Positions 1-8,510 of a stretch of 64,000 nucleotides of DNA are shown piece after piece. Position numbers and translations under genes: made by a program. The notes beneath the pieces are model-generated. The model had not been told where the DNA came from and did not search any database. It saw only the letters and a program-made list of their open reading frames with translations. Location of the stretch: assembly GCA_965657215.1 (NCBI GenBank), contig CBFHNR010000002.1, positions 124,001-188,000 of the forward strand, in the 5' to 3' direction. Position 1 is the first letter of the stretch. Each line of letters starts with the position of its first letter. The DNA is from JAHEJA01 sp965657215 (GTDB lineage: Bacteria; Pseudomonadota; Alphaproteobacteria; Rhodobacterales; Rhodobacteraceae).

Positions 1-704
1 GTGGGCAAGGGGCGCCGCTTGCGCCGTTTTTCCATTTTGCCTGCGCGAAATGGATTGAGGCCACAGGCCCGATTGCCTTTTTGAATTTGGGCGGTGTGGG
101 CAATATCACTTGGATTGATCCGCAAAAATCATCGCCAGAGGAACGCGGTGCCTTGATTGCCTTTGACACAGGGCCAGCCAATGCGCCGATCAATGATTTG
201 ATGCGCGCGCGTCTGGCTCGGCCATATGATCAAGATGGCGCGACGGCGGCGCAGGGGCGCGTTGTTGAGGGGGCTTTGGAATTGTTCTTAGAGGCTCCAT
301 ATTTTCGAAAGTTTCCCCCTAAGTCATTAGATCGAAATGATTTTTCTGTGATGCTGGACTTGGTGCGTGAATTGAAAACAGAGGATGCAGTGGCAACACT
401 CACCTCAATGGTAGCCGCCTCTGTTATGCAAGCGATGGAGCATTGTCCCATTGCGCCAACGCAGCTCTTGGTTACAGGCGGGGGGCGGCATAATCCTATT
501 TTGATGAAGATGATTGCGGCCTGTGTTGAGTGCGAGGTTATCCCTGTCGAAGAGGTCGGCCTTGATGGGGATATGCTTGAGGCGCAGGCCTTTGCCTATT
601 TGGCGGCGCGTGTGGCGCGAGGGCTTGCGACATCGGCGCCCATGACAACAGGGGTGCCGATGTTGGTTGGTGGGGGTGTTGTGTCCTATCCCGATGGTGA
701 CTGA
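1..704 (+). CDS. anmK: Anhydro-N-acetylmuramic acid kinase, 3' part (5' end lies outside the window)
   Basis: The frame is open from the first bases of the window, so the gene starts upstream. It phosphorylates 1,6-anhydro-MurNAc while opening the anhydro ring, a cytosolic step of peptidoglycan recycling. The visible part carries GQGAPLAPFFH near the window edge, the NLGGVGN segment and, near the C-terminus, VTGGGRHNP and GDMLEAQAFAYLA, all typical of AnmK. The C-terminus (TTGVP.. then GG) matches the family end, so the gene is complete at this side. It converges on the aldolase gene and overlaps its 3' end by 19 bp. nagZ, which supplies the pathway upstream, lies about 22 kb away in the same window. 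Confidence 0.93.
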   Translation, partial: GQGAPLAPFFHFACAKWIEATGPIAFLNLGGVGNITWIDPQKSSPEERGALIAFDTGPANAPINDLMRARLARPYDQDGATAAQGRVVEGALELFLEAPYFRKFPPKSLDRNDFSVMLDLVRELKTEDAVATLTSMVAASVMQAMEHCPIAPTQLLVTGGGRHNPILMKMIAACVECEVIPVEEVGLDGDMLEAQAFAYLAARVARGLATSAPMTTGVPMLVGGGVVSYPDGD

Positions 705-1495
705 CGGAATTTATCGGCTAAGGCGCGTATGTGCTGTGCAAGCGTAAATATATCCCCTCCAACGGCGGTAAATTCGACCCCCATGTCAATATATCGCTGC
801 GTTTGAGCATCATCAAAGGACACGATCCCCGCAGGTTTTCCAGCCTCTTTGAGGCGTTTAAATGTGGCGTCAATCGTTTGTTGGACTTCAGGATGACTAG
901 GTTGACCTGGATAGCCCATGTCGGCGGATAAATCGGCGGGGCCAATGAATATGCCGTCGATGCCATCAACCGCAAGGATGTCGTCCAACGCGTCCAAGCC
1001 CGCGCGTGTTTCAATTTGAATAAGCAGGCACATTTGATCGTCAGCTGTTTGGACATAATCCGTTATCTTGTTGAAATGGCTCGCGCGTGCCAGAGCGCCG
1101 CCCATGCCTCGACGACCCTTTGGGGCATAGCGCATAGCGGCAACCAAATCGCGCGCTTGATCTGCGCTTTCGACCATCGGAACCAAAAGCGTTTGAGCCC
1201 CAACGTCAAGGATCTGTTTGATGAAAACCTCGTCTCCGATCGGGATGCGAACAACAGGAGAGGCATCAAATCCAGCAAGCACCTGTAATTGAGCGAGCAG
1301 GCTGCGAATATCATTTGGGGCATGCTCGCCATCCAATAAAATCCAATCAAATCCCGCAGTTGCGAGCACTTCGGTCGCATAGGGGTCGGCGAAAGAGGCC
1401 CAACATCCGATTTGGACTGTGTCCGAGGATAATCGCTGTTTGAATTGGTTTATTGGCACTGGCATGAGATGTCCTATCGTTTGATCATTGGGCAA
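686..1495 (-). CDS. HpcH/HpaI-family class II aldolase
   Basis: A metal-dependent pyruvate aldolase of the HpaI/GarL type, which splits or forms 4-hydroxy-2-oxo acids to give pyruvate plus an aldehyde. Family residues are visible: LLDGEHAPND with the catalytic histidine, a conserved arginine in PVVRIP, the metal-binding Glu in LIQIETRAG and the Asp in GPADLS. Length is 269 aa from the first Met. A second Met at residue 11 (MPVPINQFK) matches the usual family start and may be the true one. The gene converges on anmK with a 19-bp overlap. The substrate cannot be read from sequence; no aromatic or sugar acid catabolic genes lie next to it. Confidence 0.88.
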   Translation of the reverse strand: MPNDQTIGHLMPVPINQFKQRLSSDTVQIGCWASFADPYATEVLATAGFDWILLDGEHAPNDIRSLLAQLQVLAGFDASPVVRIPIGDEVFIKQILDVGAQTLLVPMVESADQARDLVAAMRYAPKGRRGMGGALARASHFNKITDYVQTADDQMCLLIQIETRAGLDALDDILAVDGIDGIFIGPADLSADMGYPGQPSHPEVQQTIDATFKRLKEAGKPAGIVSFDDAQTQRYIDMGVEFTAVGGDIFTLAQHIRALADKFRQSPSG

Positions 1496-1546
1496 TGATT
1501 GCGCAATTTTGATTGGGACGTCAAAGCCTAATTTGCAATACTAGCG

Positions 1547-2497
1547 TTAGGAACAAGACGCTCCACCCAGGACACAGAACTTCGCGCAATGCGGATGATT
1601 AAGCTGGACCGGCTCTGCTGCTTCACTCAGGCTATGGCCCATTTCAAAAGCTTGATCATAGGCCAGCAAGGTACAGGCCAAAACAACAGGTTTCTCAGCC
1701 CCTTTACGTTTCACCACCATACGTGAGGAAGCGCACATTGGACTATCTGGGGCTTTGTCTAGAATAGACCAACACTCAGTTGTGATTTCGGGGACTTCGA
1801 CGGTTTCATCCATCTCTGGGAACAAAACCGTTTGCGATGGCGAAAAGGCATCGATATTGAAATTATGTTTTTCAAACAGATGCTTATACCCTGTTCTTGA
1901 CTCATTATCACTGTCGCCCCAAACGGTGCGCCCTGCAACGGCCATCTGTATTCCAACATCGCGGAGCCACGACATGCCGTCAAGGGTTATGTCAAAACTT
2001 CCCTTGCCGCGTTCCTCGTCATGGCGGTCTTTGGAATGATGATCCAAAGAAATGCGCAGGGTTAGTTTGTCACCATATGTTTGCTGTAACTCTTTTAAAC
2101 CAGATTTGATCCGCTTGCGCATCATAGGGCGCATGGCATTGGTTAATACCAAACAGTCAAAACCGCGACGTAGAACATCTTCTAACATCGCAAGAATGTC
2201 AGGGTTCATAAAGGGCTCACCACCCGTGAAGCCAATCTCATGAAAGGGCATGCCAGTTTCGGCAATTTGGTCCAAATAGTCGGACACTTCAGCCGCTGTC
2301 ATATAGACAAGTCGGTCATTGGTGGGCGAGCTTTCAATGTAACAATTCACGCATTCGATGTTGCATAAGGTGCCTGTGTTGAACCAAAGCGTCTCTGGTC
2401 GCGAAAAGGCAACAGAAGCGCGTGTCTCTCCTTTGGAGGTAACAAAGGGGTCTTGGAATTTACCGATGTTCGCGGTTGGAGTGGTGACGTCTTTCAT
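1547..2497 (-). CDS. Radical SAM protein with Cys-rich C-terminus
   Basis: A 316-aa radical SAM enzyme. The cluster motif CNIECVNC places cysteines at residues 45, 49 and 52, followed by GFTGGEPF (the GGE motif) and a TIM-barrel-like middle. Further cysteines occur late: ECW, MCASS, LACTLL, and C304, C308 and C315 at the very end. This suggests one auxiliary Fe-S cluster, as in SPASM or twitch proteins, although the spacing is not canonical SPASM. It is transcribed divergently from zwf. No peptide substrate gene or obvious partner lies next to it, so the reaction is unknown. Radical SAM assignment is sure; everything beyond that is inference. Confidence 0.85.
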   Translation of the reverse strand: MKDVTTPTANIGKFQDPFVTSKGETRASVAFSRPETLWFNTGTLCNIECVNCYIESSPTNDRLVYMTAAEVSDYLDQIAETGMPFHEIGFTGGEPFMNPDILAMLEDVLRRGFDCLVLTNAMRPMMRKRIKSGLKELQQTYGDKLTLRISLDHHSKDRHDEERGKGSFDITLDGMSWLRDVGIQMAVAGRTVWGDSDNESRTGYKHLFEKHNFNIDAFSPSQTVLFPEMDETVEVPEITTECWSILDKAPDSPMCASSRMVVKRKGAEKPVVLACTLLAYDQAFEMGHSLSEAAEPVQLNHPHCAKFCVLGGASCS

Positions 2498-2639
2498 CTA
2501 TCGGCCTTTTGAGGAAACATGTTATACAAGGCTTATCAAGTTTTTCGCGCAAACAAAGCAGCTATACCCCGAAATGACAAAAAAGTTATCACATTGTGTT
2601 ACTAGACTTTCTCAGAGGGGTTCGGTAAATGGACTTCAA

Positions 2640-2651
2640 GTTAGCGCTAAC
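2640..2651. promoter_or_regulatory. Perfect 12-bp palindrome GTTAGCGCTAAC upstream of zwf, LacI-family-like operator
   Basis: GTTAGCGCTAAC is its own reverse complement, has the central CG typical of LacI-family operators, and ends 47 bp before the zwf start in the 200-bp gap shared with the divergent radical SAM gene. Central carbon regulators of the LacI family (for example CceR in Rhodobacter) control zwf-pgl-pgi in this order. Assignment to that regulator is inference. Confidence 0.5.
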
Positions 2652-2698
2652 AGGGATTGTTTGATGGTCCTGATGAGACAGAAAAAGAGGACTTAGAC

Positions 2699-4144
2699 AT
2701 GGTTTCACGCGTAATTCCTGTGGATCCCTTTGATTTGGTGATTTTCGGTGGCACTGGTGATTTGGCGCGGCGCAAAATTTTGCCCGGTCTTTATCGTCGG
2801 TTTGCATCGGGTCAAATGCCCGAACACGCCCGCATCATTGGTGCAGCGCGCACGGATATGGACGATGCCGGCTATCGCCAAATGATCTCAGATGCCATTG
2901 ATGAATTTGGGGGGGATTTGGACAAATCACAGGTTCCGGCGTTTTTGGATAATTTGGGCTATGTCTGTATCGATGCCAAAGGGTCCGGCGGTTGGGAGGA
3001 ATTGTCGTCGCAGATGCGCGAGGGATTTGTGCGTGCGTTCTATTTCTCGGTTGCGCCATCTTTGTTTGGGGATTTGGCCGAGCGGCTGCATAATCATGGG
3101 ATTGCCCTGTCCGATAGTCGGATCGTTGTCGAAAAACCTTTTGGACGCGACTTAGCAACGGCTAAGGAATTGAATGGGGTGCTTGCACGTCATTTTAACG
3201 AAGATCAGATTTATCGCATCGACCATTACTTGGGCAAAGAAACTGTTCAAAACCTCATGGCAGTCCGCTTTGGCAATATGCTGTTTGAGCCGCTTTGGAA
3301 TGCGCAATACGTGGATCACGTTCAAATCACAGTGGCCGAAACCGTCGATGTCGGTGGACGTGGCGGGTATTATGACAAATCTGGTGCTATGCGCGATATG
3401 GTGCAAAACCACTTGATGCAGCTCTTATGCCTCATTGCGATGGAGCCGCCAGCGCGGTTTGAACCAGATGCCGTTCGCGATGAAAAGCTCAAGGTTATTC
3501 GCGCCCTTGATCCTGTTGAACCGCACCACATTGTGCGCGGTCAATATGGCAATGCAACTGATCCTGAAGGGTATCGTGCGCATGCGGAAAATCCGCGCTC
3601 GCGGACAGAAAGCTATGTGGCCATGAAAACCCACATTAGCAATTGGCGGTGGGCGGGAACGCCGTTCTATTTGCGCACAGGCAAAAATTTACGGGCGCGT
3701 ACCTCCGAAATTGCCGTCGTCTTCAAAGAGACGCCGCACTCGATCTTTGGTCCTGATGCAGGAAGCCACCGAAATTCTTTGATCATTCGCCTTCAACCAG
3801 ATGAGGGCATTACAATGGACGTGACCATCAAGGAACCAGGTCCGGGGGGCATGCGTTTGATTGATGTGCCTCTTGATATGACTTTCGCCGAAGCCTTGGG
3901 TCCAGATGTCGAGGATGTGCCTGATGCCTATGAGCGCCTGATTATGGATGTGATCCGTGGAAACCAAACGCTCTTTATGCGCGGTGACGAGGTTGAGGCC
4001 GCTTGGGCCTGGACGGATCCGATTATTCAGGGCTGGGAAACACGCAATGATGTGCCAAAACCTTACGACGCAGGAAGTGCGGGACCAGATGATGCGTTGA
4101 TGCTCATGCATCGAGATGGACGTAAATGGCGGGAGATCCGATAA
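2699..4144 (+). CDS. zwf: Glucose-6-phosphate 1-dehydrogenase
   Basis: Oxidises glucose 6-phosphate to 6-phosphogluconolactone with NAD(P)+, the entry to the Entner-Doudoroff and oxidative pentose phosphate routes. From the ATG at 2699 the protein is 481 aa, close to the usual 480-495. It carries the nucleotide-binding GGTGDLARRK near the N-terminus and the active-site RIDHYLGKE. A longer frame from a TTG at 2657 exists, but 2699 has AAAGAGG eight bases upstream, so the shorter start is preferred. First gene of a tight operon: its TAA overlaps the pgl ATG by one base. Likely controlled through the palindrome at 2640-2651. Confidence 0.97.
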   Translation: MVSRVIPVDPFDLVIFGGTGDLARRKILPGLYRRFASGQMPEHARIIGAARTDMDDAGYRQMISDAIDEFGGDLDKSQVPAFLDNLGYVCIDAKGSGGWEELSSQMREGFVRAFYFSVAPSLFGDLAERLHNHGIALSDSRIVVEKPFGRDLATAKELNGVLARHFNEDQIYRIDHYLGKETVQNLMAVRFGNMLFEPLWNAQYVDHVQITVAETVDVGGRGGYYDKSGAMRDMVQNHLMQLLCLIAMEPPARFEPDAVRDEKLKVIRALDPVEPHHIVRGQYGNATDPEGYRAHAENPRSRTESYVAMKTHISNWRWAGTPFYLRTGKNLRARTSEIAVVFKETPHSIFGPDAGSHRNSLIIRLQPDEGITMDVTIKEPGPGGMRLIDVPLDMTFAEALGPDVEDVPDAYERLIMDVIRGNQTLFMRGDEVEAAWAWTDPIIQGWETRNDVPKPYDAGSAGPDDALMLMHRDGRKWREIR

Positions 4145-4815
4145 TGGAGTTTATTGAATACCCTGATCGCGATATGTTGATCCTCGATTTGTCTAATCAA
4201 ATCGTGGATGATCTCGCGGAAGCTTTGCACCACAAAGACCGCGTTACCCTTTCTGTACCGGGTGGCACGACACCGGGCCCAATTTTTGATGAACTGAGCG
4301 GCGTTGATATGCAATGGGATCGCGTGAATGTGTGTTTGAATGATGAACGTTGGGTGCCTGAAACATCCGATCGCTCGAATACCACATTGTTGCGCAATCG
4401 CCTCTTGGTGGACAAAGCGGCCTCTGCGACGCTCTTGCCAATGTATGCGGATTTTGAAACGCCTGAAGAGGGCTTGCCAAGTTTGGCACCTGCCTTTGAT
4501 GCGGTTTTGCCGATTGATGTGTTACTTGTCGGAATGGGCGCGGATATGCACACGGCCTCGCTGTTCCCCGGTGCGGATCAGCTTGAATTAGCGCTCTCCT
4601 CTCATGCGCCAAGCTTGCTTGCCATGCGGGCCGCGGGCGCGCCTGAGCCACGGATCACTTTGTCAGCCCCTGTTTTGAATGGCGCGATTGCTAAGCATGT
4701 TGTGATCTTTGGTGATGAAAAACGCACAGCCTTAGAAGCAGCACAGCATTTGGACCCGATCCAAGCCCCGATCAAGTCAATTTTGTCTGGTGCCAAGGTG
4801 CATTGGGCCGCGTAA
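4144..4815 (+). CDS. pgl: 6-phosphogluconolactonase
   Basis: Hydrolyses 6-phosphogluconolactone made by zwf to 6-phosphogluconate. The 223-aa protein has VPGGTTPG near the N-terminus (phosphate-binding loop), NDERWVP, and GMGADMHTASLFPG near two thirds of its length, the hallmark of the DevB/Pgl family. The ATG at 4144 shares its A with the zwf stop (TAATG), so translation is likely coupled. An in-frame ATG 18 bases earlier would lie inside zwf and is less likely. Middle gene of zwf-pgl-pgi. Confidence 0.96.
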   Translation: MEFIEYPDRDMLILDLSNQIVDDLAEALHHKDRVTLSVPGGTTPGPIFDELSGVDMQWDRVNVCLNDERWVPETSDRSNTTLLRNRLLVDKAASATLLPMYADFETPEEGLPSLAPAFDAVLPIDVLLVGMGADMHTASLFPGADQLELALSSHAPSLLAMRAAGAPEPRITLSAPVLNGAIAKHVVIFGDEKRTALEAAQHLDPIQAPIKSILSGAKVHWAA

Positions 4816-4831
4816 ATTAGGAACCACCTTT

Positions 4832-6433
4832 ATGTTTGATATATTGAAATCCAACTGGGCCTCTGTGACAGATCGCTCAATCCTATCTCTATTCAATGAT
4901 CCCAAGCGTGCTTCAGATTTTTCTGTGCGCTTTGAGGACATGGTCTTGGATTATTCCAAGACGAATATAGATCGTGACGCCTTGGCGGATTTGATCGCTT
5001 TGGCAACGTCACGAGACGTGGCGCAAAAGCGCGATGCTATGTTTTCAGGTGCAAAAATCAATGACACCGAAGGCCGCGCGGTTTTGCATACGGCCTTGCG
5101 CAATTTAGACAATCGCCCGATTGATGTGGATGGTGAAAACGTCATGCCAGAGGTCTTGGCTGTTTTAGATCGTATGGGCGATTTCGCTGAGGCGGTTCGA
5201 AATGGCACGGTTCAAGGGCAGGGCGGTGCGATTACCGATGTTGTCAATATTGGCATTGGCGGTTCTGATCTCGGACCAGCTATGGCAACTTTGGCTTTGG
5301 CCCCGTTTCATGATGGCCCGAAATGTCACTATGTTTCAAACGTGGATGGCGCGCATATCAATGATGTGCTCGAACCGCTCAATCCAGAAACAACCTTGGT
5401 GATTGTGGCCTCCAAGACCTTTACCACCATTGAAACCATGACCAATGCCCAAACCGCCAAGGATTGGATGTCTCCAACTGTTGCCGATCCTGCGGCGCAA
5501 TTTGCGGCAGTGTCTACGGCGGCGGATAAAACCACAGCCTTTGGGATCGCAGCCGAGCGCGTCTTTGGGTTTGAGGACTGGGTTGGGGGCCGCTATTCCA
5601 TGTGGGGGCCGATTGGCTTGCCCGTCATGCTAGCGATTGGGGCGGATCATTTCCGAGCCTTTTTGCAAGGTGCCCAAGATATGGACCGCCATTTCCAAGA
5701 GGCCGAGTTCTCAGAGAACATGCCTGTTCTTTTGGCATTGGTTGGGATTTGGCACAATCAAATCTGTAACTACGCTACCCGTGCGGTTTTGCCCTATGAT
5801 CAACGATTGACGCGTCTGGCCGCCTATTTTCAACAGTTGGAAATGGAAAGCAATGGCAAGGGTGTGTCCATGGATGGGGTGGATTTACCCTATCACTCAG
5901 GTCCCGTAGTTTGGGGCGAGCCGGGGACCAATGGGCAACACGCGTTTTATCAACTGATCCATCAGGGCACGCGGGTCATCCCTTGCGAATTTATGGTCGC
6001 GGCAAAGGGGCATGAGCCAAACCTGAACCATCATCATCAACTCTTGGTGGCGAATTGTTTGGCACAATCCGAGGCATTGATGCGGGGGCGTTCACTTGAT
6101 GAGGCGCGCTCATTGATGGCGGCCAAGGGGTTCGAGGGGGCCGAGCTAGATCGCCAAGCGCGTCATCGTGTGTTCAAGGGAAACCGTCCTTCAACCACGC
6201 TGGTCTATCCACAGCTCACACCGCAGATGTTGGGTCGTATCGTTGCGCTATACGAACATCGCGTCTTTGTCGAAGGGGTCATCCTTGGGCTTAACAGCTT
6301 TGATCAATGGGGTGTTGAGCTTGGAAAAGAACTGGCCACGGCCTTGGGTCCAGTTGTTAGCGGTGAGGCCTCATCAGAGGGTAAAGACCCCTCAACCCGT
6401 GCACTGGTTGATTTCGTGCTCAATAATCAATGA
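4832..6433 (+). CDS. pgi: Glucose-6-phosphate isomerase
   Basis: Interconverts glucose 6-phosphate and fructose 6-phosphate. The 533-aa protein carries family signatures: GIGGSDLGP, VASKTFTTIETM, GGRYSMWGPIGLP, MESNGKG and GEPGTNGQHAFYQLIHQG. The start at 4832 (MFDILKSNW) has TAGGA about eight bases before it and lies 16 bp after the pgl stop; the longer frame reaching back to 4790 would overlap pgl. Last gene of the operon. With zwf and pgl it lets fructose 6-phosphate be recycled into the Entner-Doudoroff pathway, the usual cyclic arrangement in roseobacters. Confidence 0.97.
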   Translation: MFDILKSNWASVTDRSILSLFNDPKRASDFSVRFEDMVLDYSKTNIDRDALADLIALATSRDVAQKRDAMFSGAKINDTEGRAVLHTALRNLDNRPIDVDGENVMPEVLAVLDRMGDFAEAVRNGTVQGQGGAITDVVNIGIGGSDLGPAMATLALAPFHDGPKCHYVSNVDGAHINDVLEPLNPETTLVIVASKTFTTIETMTNAQTAKDWMSPTVADPAAQFAAVSTAADKTTAFGIAAERVFGFEDWVGGRYSMWGPIGLPVMLAIGADHFRAFLQGAQDMDRHFQEAEFSENMPVLLALVGIWHNQICNYATRAVLPYDQRLTRLAAYFQQLEMESNGKGVSMDGVDLPYHSGPVVWGEPGTNGQHAFYQLIHQGTRVIPCEFMVAAKGHEPNLNHHHQLLVANCLAQSEALMRGRSLDEARSLMAAKGFEGAELDRQARHRVFKGNRPSTTLVYPQLTPQMLGRIVALYEHRVFVEGVILGLNSFDQWGVELGKELATALGPVVSGEASSEGKDPSTRALVDFVLNNQ

Positions 6434-6436
6434 ATC

Positions 6437-6463
6437 AATCAGCTCCACGCGAGCTGATTTTTT
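6437..6463 (+). terminator. Intrinsic terminator of zwf-pgl-pgi, inside the 3' end of the M48 gene
   Basis: AATCAGCT and AGCTGATT form an 8-bp stem with a 7-nt loop, followed by six T on the plus strand (6458-6463). It starts 4 bp after the pgi stop and overlaps the last codons of the convergent protease gene. Confidence 0.8.
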
Positions 6464-7116
6464 CGAATTGCGGCTATGCGGTCTTCTGTTTTGGGGTGGC
6501 TCATCATCCAAGCAGGGGTCGCACCGCGATTGCCTGTGAGCTTGTCCAAGTTTTCGAATAATGAAATTTGCGCATCGACACCAATACCAGCTTTGATCAT
6601 GAGGGCTGAGGCATATTCGTCCGCCTCAAATTCATCGCTTCGGCTCAGCTTCGCCATGAGCAAGCTGCCGATCATATTGGCAATCCATGCCCCAATGCCA
6701 GGAATGAAGCGCGACAAAACCATGCCAAGCGCCACGCGCATTGCGTTTTGACCCGAAAAGTCAATCATCCGACGGCGGGAATGTCCCAAGGCCACATGAC
6801 CCAATTCATGCGCAATCACAGAGGACAATTCATCAACGGTGACTGTGCCTTCGTTCAGTTTGTTCATAAATCCGCGCGTGATGAAAATCCGCCCATCTGG
6901 TGCGGCGAGCCCATTGATTGGCTCGACTTCGTGGATATAGACCTTGATATCTGTCACACCCAAGGCGGCGGCCATGCGATCCAAGACTGATTTGAATCGT
7001 GGATCATGCAGCCGCGTCGATTGCTGGTTCAACGACTGCTTGAGCCGCCAAGCCGAGAATTGATACATCACTAATCCATAGAGGATCGCGAGGAGGATGG
7101 GGGTAAACTTTAACAT
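6439..7116 (-). CDS. M48-family membrane-associated zinc metalloprotease
   Basis: A 225-aa peptidase with one N-terminal hydrophobic segment (about residues 3-18) and the zinc motif HELGH within VIAHELGHVALGH. The third ligand is Glu of EFEADEYA, after a hydrophobic stretch. The architecture resembles HtpX/YggG-type M48 proteases that act in the envelope. The start MLKFTPILL at 7116 is preferred over an upstream Met at 7185 because it begins right at the membrane anchor and avoids overlap with the CoxE gene, though its ribosome site is weak. It is last in a minus-strand run moxR, lipoprotein, small membrane protein, coxE, protease. The last codons double as the pgi terminator. Confidence 0.88.
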   Translation of the reverse strand: MLKFTPILLAILYGLVMYQFSAWRLKQSLNQQSTRLHDPRFKSVLDRMAAALGVTDIKVYIHEVEPINGLAAPDGRIFITRGFMNKLNEGTVTVDELSSVIAHELGHVALGHSRRRMIDFSGQNAMRVALGMVLSRFIPGIGAWIANMIGSLLMAKLSRSDEFEADEYASALMIKAGIGVDAQISLFENLDKLTGNRGATPAWMMSHPKTEDRIAAIRKNQLAWS

Positions 7117-7153
7117 AGGCTGAATATGGCTGTTTTGCTCTGTGAAACAAGCC

Positions 7154-8338
7154 CTAACGCACCAATTCCTTGATGCCGCGCTCAAGGCCGGAGAGGGTCA
7201 TTGGGACCATATTGCCCTCAAAGATGGTCTGGATCATCTTGATCGAATGGGTATAGCCCCAAATATGTTCAGGAACTGGGTTGATCCATAGGTTCGATGT
7301 CCACTGCTGACGCGCGCGCTCTAGCCAATCTTGACCCGCGATTGGGTTCCAATGCTCATTTGCCCCACCGACATAGGCAATTTCATAAGGGGACATGCTT
7401 GCGTCGCCTACGAAAATACATTTGTAATCAGGGCCATAGGTGCGCAAGATTTCCTCAGTCGGGGTTTGATCATTCCACCGTCTTTGATTGTCTTTCCACA
7501 CGCCTTCATAGAGGCAATTGTGGAAATAGAAATATTCGAGATGCTTGAATTCTGATCGTGCGGCGGAAAAGAGTTCCTCTACCACTTTGATATGGGGATC
7601 CATGGACCCACCAACATCAAGGAACAACAACACTTTGACCGCATTGCGTTTTTCGGGGCGGGTTTGCACATCAAGATATCCATTTTCAGCCGTCGCACGG
7701 ATCGTGCCGTCAATATCCAATTCGTGATCCGCCCCATCACGCGCCCATCGGCGTAGACGTTTTAAGGCAACTTTGATATTGCGCGTGCCGAGTTCGACAT
7801 TGTCATCTAGGTTCTTGAAATCGCGTTTGTCCCAGACTTTTACCGCGCGTTTGTGACGGCTTTCTTTTTGACCAATACGCACGCCTTCGGGGTTATACCC
7901 ATAAGCGCCAAAGGGAGACGTGCCCGCGGTGCCAACCCATTTGTTGCCTCCTTGGTGGCGCCCTTGCTGTTCTTCGAGCCGCTTTTTCAGCGTCTCCATC
8001 AGTTTATCAAACCCACCCAGCGCGTCTATCTCAGCTTTTTCTTCGTCGCTCAGATGTTTCTCGGCCATCTTCTCTAGCCAATCGGCAGGGATATCAACGG
8101 CTTCCAATACGTCGCTTGAGGAGATGTTCTCAAGACCTTGAAAGCTATGAGAAAAGGCGCGATCAAACTTATCGAGATTACGTTCATCTTTGACCATGAT
8201 TGTGCGGGCCAAATAGTAAAAGGCATCAATGTCATAGGTAGCAAGACCCATATCCATTGCTTCAAGAAACCCAAGGTATTCGCGCAAAGAAACCGGGACG
8301 CCAATTTTCCGAAGATTTTCGAAAAACGGTAAAAACAT
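7154..8338 (-). CDS. CoxE-like vWA-domain protein
   Basis: A 394-aa protein of the CoxE/YeaD type. The N-terminal half holds the conserved FFENLRKIGVPVSLREY segment; the C-terminal half is a von Willebrand A domain with FLDVGGSMDP, a MIDAS-type DxGxS motif. Such proteins work with MoxR AAA ATPases in metal insertion or complex assembly. A MoxR gene lies 1.7 kb upstream in the same direction (10057-10896), separated by the lipoprotein and a 54-aa membrane protein. No CODH or other known client enzyme is in the window, so the target is unknown. Called coxE in some annotations, but carbon monoxide oxidation is not implied. Confidence 0.88.
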   Translation of the reverse strand: MFLPFFENLRKIGVPVSLREYLGFLEAMDMGLATYDIDAFYYLARTIMVKDERNLDKFDRAFSHSFQGLENISSSDVLEAVDIPADWLEKMAEKHLSDEEKAEIDALGGFDKLMETLKKRLEEQQGRHQGGNKWVGTAGTSPFGAYGYNPEGVRIGQKESRHKRAVKVWDKRDFKNLDDNVELGTRNIKVALKRLRRWARDGADHELDIDGTIRATAENGYLDVQTRPEKRNAVKVLLFLDVGGSMDPHIKVVEELFSAARSEFKHLEYFYFHNCLYEGVWKDNQRRWNDQTPTEEILRTYGPDYKCIFVGDASMSPYEIAYVGGANEHWNPIAGQDWLERARQQWTSNLWINPVPEHIWGYTHSIKMIQTIFEGNMVPMTLSGLERGIKELVR

Positions 8339-8341
8339 CTC

Positions 8342-8506
8342 TCAGATGATCGTGCGATCAGCGATGATTGTTATAAACAGCCCAAGCAAAAGAAAAGCGA
8401 TGCCGAAGCCTGCTGCATATTGCGCAATGTCAGCTGTGCTGCCTTTGCGCTTTTTCGCTTTTAAACCACCGATAATTGCACCGATTAGTCCAAAGATTAG
8501 ATACAT
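8342..8506 (-). CDS. Small membrane protein, 54 aa
   Basis: A short frame reading MYLIFGLIGAIIGG.. then a basic loop KAKKRKG and a second hydrophobic helix ending in ADRTII. It is a two-helix hairpin membrane protein with a positive loop that should face the cytosol. It fits exactly between its neighbours: four bases after the lipoprotein stop and three bases before the coxE start, which supports a real, cotranscribed gene. I recall similarly small proteins at this place in other Rhodobacterales, sometimes mislabelled apolipoprotein acyltransferase. Function unknown. Confidence 0.75.
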   Translation of the reverse strand: MYLIFGLIGAIIGGLKAKKRKGSTADIAQYAAGFGIAFLLLGLFITIIADRTII

Positions 8507-8510
8507 ACTG

